A DNA stretch of 9,993 bases from Methanobacteriota archaeon. GTDB lineage: Archaea > Thermoplasmatota > Poseidoniia > Poseidoniales > Thalassarchaeaceae. Location: positions 1 through 9,993 of the forward strand of contig JACNFL010000282.1 in the NCBI GenBank assembly GCA_014384685.1, read 5' to 3'. Positions 6,085 through 9,993 of this stretch are shown here, piece after piece. Position numbers and translations under genes: made by a program. Each line of letters begins with the position of its first letter. Position 1 is the first letter of the stretch. Under the pieces are notes generated by a model. The model was not told where the DNA came from and did not search any database. It was given only the letters and a program-made list of their open reading frames with translations.

Positions 6085-9000
6085 ATGATGCTTAACCAAA
6101 TTCAGTTGAGGTCACTGATACTCTTTTTCATAATTATCTCCTCTCTCAACCTCATAATTGTTGAGGACCAAACACCCCTTCGTGTTGAGCCAGCAAAAAG
6201 AGAAGCGATAGTTTATAGCACGAATTGGTTGTATAATGGGGATTTTATTGATACCGATACCCGCCACCGAAACTCATCTTTAGCAGATCATAACATTCCC
6301 GAAGGCGTCATCATTCCTAAATTACGTTTTGAATCGCCTAATCAATGGGAATTTGAAGAAAATTTTCCCAACGGTGCCTCTCATTCATGGACTTGTGGAG
6401 GTAATCAAGCCCAGACTAGTAATGGATATGCAACAATCACCCAATCATCAGTTGGGAACTCCTATTGTTATCATCTCTCACCCACCCCGTGGATCACAAA
6501 TGGCTGGTCAACTTTAGCCCAAAATATATCTATGAATCAAATTTCTAACAGTTCTTATCGAAGTATCAAAATTGGTGGTGTCACGAATGGTGAAACAAAC
6601 TGGTTTGGGGTTGTTCAAGAAGGTGATGGCAAGATAGTTCCTTTCGGTGAAAAAAATGGTTTTGGAATTGATTGTGGGCCTCAATCCAGTCCTTTACCCC
6701 CTCATACAGCCGGAGCATCAAATTGGATTGATTGGCGGGTTTTAGTAGACCACTCAAATAGGGAATATATGCTCTACCAAGGCCCTTTCTTGCGTTGCCT
6801 CCTGCCCTTTTTCTCAGAAAAAAATCCATCTGATGATTATACATCATTCAATGTTCGGTCAAATGGCACTGTGGCCAGTGCGAGTTATGACGACATGCGT
6901 GCTTCTGGCGGTCGATTCGCACCATTCTCTAATGGCACATGGATAAGCCCGCCGCTCGAGAAAGACAGTGACAATGAATGGGGCTCACTTGATTTGGATT
7001 GGGAGTGGTATGGTATCGGTAATTTCCAAGATGTGCGAGAGACCATCCGTTTAACCGTACTTGACCGGCGAGATAACACACCAATTGAAAATTTCACAAA
7101 CCTCATCCCGACTTCAAATGTGCTCAATATCTCGGAAATTCCTCATGATACCCCATTAAAACTACAAGTTGATTGGCTACCAAATATTACCGCAGATTTA
7201 ATCGCTCTTTCAGCAGTTAATTATCAAGAAGGCGAACTTAGACCCCCTGATTTGGAAATGAAAGCACTTTTTGGTGCAGCATTGAATAGTAGCACACCAG
7301 TCATTATTTTGGGAGAGTTTTTTGCTCATCGAATGCAAACATATCAACAAGATATCACAATTGGATATTCATTTGATAATGGCCCAAATTTCACAACAAT
7401 TTTCAACTCAACTATGATTGATTCCATGCATTGGGGGGGCTGGTTCAATGAAACAGGTTCCCCACTTTCGGCTGGATTGCATAATTTGACAGTTACTTTG
7501 GACCCTGATGATGAGTGGAATGAAGAAAACGAAGATAACAACCAATTTATTTGGCCGTTAGCAATATCACCGTCCCGAGGCCCCAACATCACATTAGTCA
7601 ACAACCCTGATGTCGGTGAACAAGCAATTTTTGAAATTGAGCAAACCGTCGAAGGCCTAGATGTAGAATATTTATGGATAGATTGGATTGAAGATGATGG
7701 AGAACTCCTGCAGATCCCATACCAACCCCAAATCAGTCGAACTTTCCAATCGGCAGGAAACCATTCATTTTCTTTATATGCAGTTTACTTAGAGAATCAA
7801 ACCTTCACAATTTCAACATTTTATTTTCAAATTGGAAATGTCCCACCAATTGCCAATATTTCAGTGAGCCAACCTTGGCCAGCCCTAGCCCAAGTAGTGC
7901 GTCTGTCGTGCGAAAACTCAACCGACACCCCTGGAGAAGATTTGCTCTGCGAATGGCTCATCGAGGAGGGTTTACCACCTGAGAACCAAGGCCAGTGGAT
8001 AGTAGGGGAGACAATCTTTCACCGTTACCCAAGTTTAGGAGAAAAACACGTGACTTTACGAGTCACAGACCCATTTGGAGCAAGCGATGTTGTGGAAGCA
8101 AATTTCACACTTGAAGCCCAAGAAACGAGACAACTTTTAATCGGCGTCGAGACCAATTCTTCGGCGGTGTTTGAAGGTTCAACAATAATGGTTCGTCCGA
8201 TTTGGAATCCCGATTTGAACGCATCGGAACAAGAAAATGTTAGCCTTACTTGGATGCAAAATGGGGTCGGGGTTTTAACCACAAAAAATTCTACTGGATG
8301 GTATCAATTCCCTGTTGGAATTGATAGTGGATTGAATGCTGGGGCGGTATTATCACAATTACAAGTAGGTATAGAAACCGAGTACGATTTAACCAATTTT
8401 TACTATGCTGTTGTGAACCGCCCGCCACAAATTAATCTTGATTATTCAATTCCAGTTCCACTCTATGAAGACGATGAAATTGTATTTGATTGGTCTGATT
8501 CAATCGATGATAATTGGGATACAATGTCGGCTTCTTTGTCACTATCTCCTGATTATAGGGCTGAGTTGGAAGAGAATACCTTAGACCAACAATTCATACT
8601 TTCTATTTCTGATGCTGGCAGTTATGAAGTAACTATCACCATCACCGATGGTTCAGATTCCACCTCCATGATAATACCAATTCAAGTTGTAAATAAACAA
8701 CCAATAATTGAGGTAGAATGTAACTCAAAATCACATGGTGAAACAGCAGACGTGTTGTGTATTATTGTTGATATTGATGAATCAACCTCTGATATTGAAA
8801 GCCTTTCCATATCTTGGGATTCACCTTGGGCTCAAAGAATTGGTACGGAATTTGAGGTGTTGGGGATTGAACCTGGTACCCCAAGTCGTGGCGAGAATGA
8901 ATACGAAATTTCCTACGAAGTTGTGGATGATGATGGGGCTCGGAGTAATGGCACAGTCTATGTGGAAATTAACACGACTAGCCAACCCACATTTGGTTCA

Positions 9001-9213
9001 TTTTTTGAATTTAATGTTCTAAAATTTCCCCTATTTGCATTCTTAGGGTTGCTCATTATTGGTGGTTTAATATCGTATCTTTCAAGCCGAAAAAAGCAAA
9101 GTGAAGTTGGAACTAAAGAGTGGTTTAAACAAAACCCTTGGTCAAAAGAATTAGACCAATCAGAGAACTTTTTTGATGTTGATGATATGGAAAATACTGA
9201 AACCGATGACTAG
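6085..9213 (+). CDS. Large secreted, membrane-anchored multi-domain surface protein (CARDB/PKD-like)
   Basis: This 1042-residue protein has an N-terminal hydrophobic signal segment (about 9-26), a long extracellular part, one C-terminal helix (about 983-1000, LFAFLGLLIIGGLISYL) followed by SSRKK, and an acidic cytoplasmic tail of about 40 residues. Residues 30-300 are unrecognised; they open with a YNGDF segment reminiscent of jelly-roll carbohydrate-binding modules. A CARDB-like domain ends near 495 (AGLHNLTVTLDPDDEW then NEENEDNN). Ig/PKD-like modules follow at about 500-585, 586-678, 679-778, 779-870 and 871-966, with GEKHVTLRVTDPFGASD and GSYEVTITITDG as typical strands. About 25 N-X-S/T sequons suggest heavy N-glycosylation. 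Cysteines occur in close pairs in two modules (near CENST...LLC and ECNS...VLC), suggesting disulfides. The start is the first ATG of ATGATG without a Shine-Dalgarno, so the transcript may be leaderless. No catalytic domain is visible; adhesion or surface binding is an inference. Confidence 0.82.
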   Translation: MMLNQIQLRSLILFFIIISSLNLIIVEDQTPLRVEPAKREAIVYSTNWLYNGDFIDTDTRHRNSSLADHNIPEGVIIPKLRFESPNQWEFEENFPNGASHSWTCGGNQAQTSNGYATITQSSVGNSYCYHLSPTPWITNGWSTLAQNISMNQISNSSYRSIKIGGVTNGETNWFGVVQEGDGKIVPFGEKNGFGIDCGPQSSPLPPHTAGASNWIDWRVLVDHSNREYMLYQGPFLRCLLPFFSEKNPSDDYTSFNVRSNGTVASASYDDMRASGGRFAPFSNGTWISPPLEKDSDNEWGSLDLDWEWYGIGNFQDVRETIRLTVLDRRDNTPIENFTNLIPTSNVLNISEIPHDTPLKLQVDWLPNITADLIALSAVNYQEGELRPPDLEMKALFGAALNSSTPVIILGEFFAHRMQTYQQDITIGYSFDNGPNFTTIFNSTMIDSMHWGGWFNETGSPLSAGLHNLTVTLDPDDEWNEENEDNNQFIWPLAISPSRGPNITLVNNPDVGEQAIFEIEQTVEGLDVEYLWIDWIEDDGELLQIPYQPQISRTFQSAGNHSFSLYAVYLENQTFTISTFYFQIGNVPPIANISVSQPWPALAQVVRLSCENSTDTPGEDLLCEWLIEEGLPPENQGQWIVGETIFHRYPSLGEKHVTLRVTDPFGASDVVEANFTLEAQETRQLLIGVETNSSAVFEGSTIMVRPIWNPDLNASEQENVSLTWMQNGVGVLTTKNSTGWYQFPVGIDSGLNAGAVLSQLQVGIETEYDLTNFYYAVVNRPPQINLDYSIPVPLYEDDEIVFDWSDSIDDNWDTMSASLSLSPDYRAELEENTLDQQFILSISDAGSYEVTITITDGSDSTSMIIPIQVVNKQPIIEVECNSKSHGETADVLCIIVDIDESTSDIESLSISWDSPWAQRIGTEFEVLGIEPGTPSRGENEYEISYEVVDDDGARSNGTVYVEINTTSQPTFGSFFEFNVLKFPLFAFLGLLIIGGLISYLSSRKKQSEVGTKEWFKQNPWSKELDQSENFFDVDDMENTETDD

Positions 9214-9226
9214 TAGGGGTGAAATA

Positions 9227-9610
9227 ATGACGACAGAATTTCTAGCCAGTGAAGAGAGCCAACAATTCTTTGGATTGGTACAGATGTTGCAACGTTCAGC
9301 TTTAGTGGCACTCGGAAAAATACCGGACCATGAAGGCCAACATACTGTCAATATTGCCGAAGCAAAAGCGGCCATTGATTTGATTGCAGTCCTACAAAAA
9401 AGGACTGAAGGTAACATCGATGAGATAGAAACAAATCTGTTACGCGGCATCGTTACTGAGATGCGGATGGCATTCGTTCAGGCACCCAAAGACATCGCCA
9501 ATAAAGAAGCCGAAGAAAAGGATGCTGAAGAATTGAAAAAGACATTCACAGAACCCTCCGAAGCGCCCGCGGAAGTGCTCACGGAAGAGCAGAACTCCGA
9601 AGAAGAATAA
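9227..9610 (+). CDS. DUF1844 family small protein
   Basis: This 127-residue protein matches the DUF1844 pattern as I know it: FFGLVQMLQRSALVALG (14-30), then AEAKAAIDLIAVLQKRTEGN (44-63), and an ending RGIVTEMRMAFVQ (73-85). Residues 86-127 form an acidic, low-complexity tail. The family is all-helical and has no established function. The start is the ATG at 9227, because AGGGGTGA (9215-9222) precedes it and the upstream in-frame codons overlap the previous gene. It begins 13 bases after the surface-protein stop and very probably shares its transcript. It has no signal peptide or membrane helix, so it should be cytoplasmic, on the same side as the short acidic tail of the surface protein. The family call is good; any functional link to its neighbours is inference. 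Confidence 0.82.
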   Translation: MTTEFLASEESQQFFGLVQMLQRSALVALGKIPDHEGQHTVNIAEAKAAIDLIAVLQKRTEGNIDEIETNLLRGIVTEMRMAFVQAPKDIANKEAEEKDAEELKKTFTEPSEAPAEVLTEEQNSEEE

Positions 9611-9650
9611 GACCGTTCCCTTGATGTGCGGGACAATTGTGGCGAACAAT

Positions 9651-9659
9651 GGAGAGAGG
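9651..9659 (+). promoter_or_regulatory. Shine-Dalgarno deciding the receiver-protein start
   Basis: GGAGAGAGG lies 3 bases before the ATG at 9663, with its GGAG core 8 bases away. It supports 9663 over the in-frame ATG at 9624, which has no such sequence. Confidence 0.65.
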
Positions 9660-9662
9660 TCA

Positions 9663-9993
9663 ATGGTCCGAGTTACTGAGGTCACTGATGAAGAAGCCCC
9701 CCTTGCTTTGTTAGTTGATAATAATGAGATGGCGCTATATCGTATGAATGAGATATTTCGTCAGAGAGATTATCGTGTAATTGAATGCCAAAATGGGGAT
9801 AAAGCAGTTGATATTTTCATCACAGAGAAACCAGATTTAGTAATTATCTCATTAGATATCCCTGGCCTCGATGGTCATGTAGCGGCTCGTGAAATGAGAG
9901 AATCTATCAGAGAAGCAAGAAACAGTTTCACCACCCCTAGAAATACGATAGAGATAACTGAATATGCTGCATTTAGTGCCGGCGCTGTTGCTT
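9663..9993 (+). CDS. Receiver-like (CheY-fold) protein, probable pseudo-receiver, 3' end outside window
   Basis: The open frame gives 110 codons to the window edge. The order of segments is that of a response-regulator receiver: beta1 LALLVDNNEMALYRMNEIF (14-32), a second strand YRVIECQNGDKAV (37-49), and the beta3/loop KPDLVIISLDIPGLDGHVAARE (from 56), where the PGLDG turn is clear. Aligned to the usual DLVLLDxxMPGMDG, the phospho-acceptor Asp falls on S63. The acidic pocket reads D19-N20-N21 where two acidic residues are normal. The expected helix 3 and the TA-containing strand are only loosely recognisable (TPRNTIEITEYAAFSAGA near the end). It starts 52 bases after the DUF1844 stop and probably belongs to the same transcript. 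Any output domain lies outside the window. Fold call fairly sure; loss of phosphorylation is an inference from the alignment. Confidence 0.75.
   Translation, partial: MVRVTEVTDEEAPLALLVDNNEMALYRMNEIFRQRDYRVIECQNGDKAVDIFITEKPDLVIISLDIPGLDGHVAAREMRESIREARNSFTTPRNTIEITEYAAFSAGAVA

Noticed and set aside
8735..9022. 95-codon plus-strand frame inside the surface-protein gene
   Set aside because: It is a shifted frame within a continuous 1042-codon gene whose own frame keeps PKD-like strands and the membrane anchor intact, so there is no sign of a frameshift.
9624..9662. In-frame ATG giving the receiver protein 13 more residues
   Set aside because: It has no Shine-Dalgarno, and the extra residues precede a receiver that already starts normally. 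The ATG at 9663 has GGAGAGAGG upstream.

Overview
The window reads as a piece of archaeal chromosome. A prefoldin alpha subunit gene lies directly upstream of an archaeal-type ftsY (SRP receptor), and the next gene encodes a large secreted PKD/CARDB-type protein with about 25 N-glycosylation sequons and a single C-terminal membrane anchor. The moderately AT-rich DNA, the very acidic proteins and this style of surface protein fit an uncultured marine Thermoplasmatota lineage such as Poseidoniales (Marine Group II). That placement is an inference from protein character, since no rRNA gene is present.

Left part (1-3958, minus strand): a tightly packed three-gene sugar-nucleotide operon. In transcription order it holds a CapD/PglF-like nucleotide-sugar 4,6-dehydratase with a GTG start and a strong Shine-Dalgarno, a short NAD(P)-dependent SDR reductase/epimerase, and a two-domain protein that runs off the window edge. 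That last protein joins a galactokinase-like GHMP sugar kinase to a GlmU-like nucleotidyltransferase. The last two genes overlap by ATGA. Together they look like the means to make an activated deoxy or amino sugar for a surface glycan or N-glycan. The exact sugar cannot be read from the sequence.

Middle (3959-6035): a short divergent intergenic region with a GC-rich hairpin, then pfdA and ftsY on the plus strand. These are housekeeping genes for nascent-protein folding and SRP-dependent membrane targeting. FtsY carries an unusually long acidic N-terminal region.

Right part (6036-9993, plus strand): a 49-base gap with a T-rich element that could be a terminator, a TATA box or both, and a perfect tandem 8-bp repeat. 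Next comes the 1042-residue surface protein, apparently leaderless, followed 13 bases later by a DUF1844 protein. After a further 52 bases comes a receiver-like (CheY-fold) protein cut by the window end. The downstream two genes have good Shine-Dalgarno sequences, which suggests a single transcript. The receiver appears to lack its phospho-acceptor aspartate.

I found no tRNA, rRNA, CRISPR array, insertion sequence or replication origin. The most unusual points are the kinase-nucleotidyltransferase fusion with substituted metal-ligand positions, the pseudo-receiver, and the grouping of surface protein, DUF1844 protein and pseudo-receiver.
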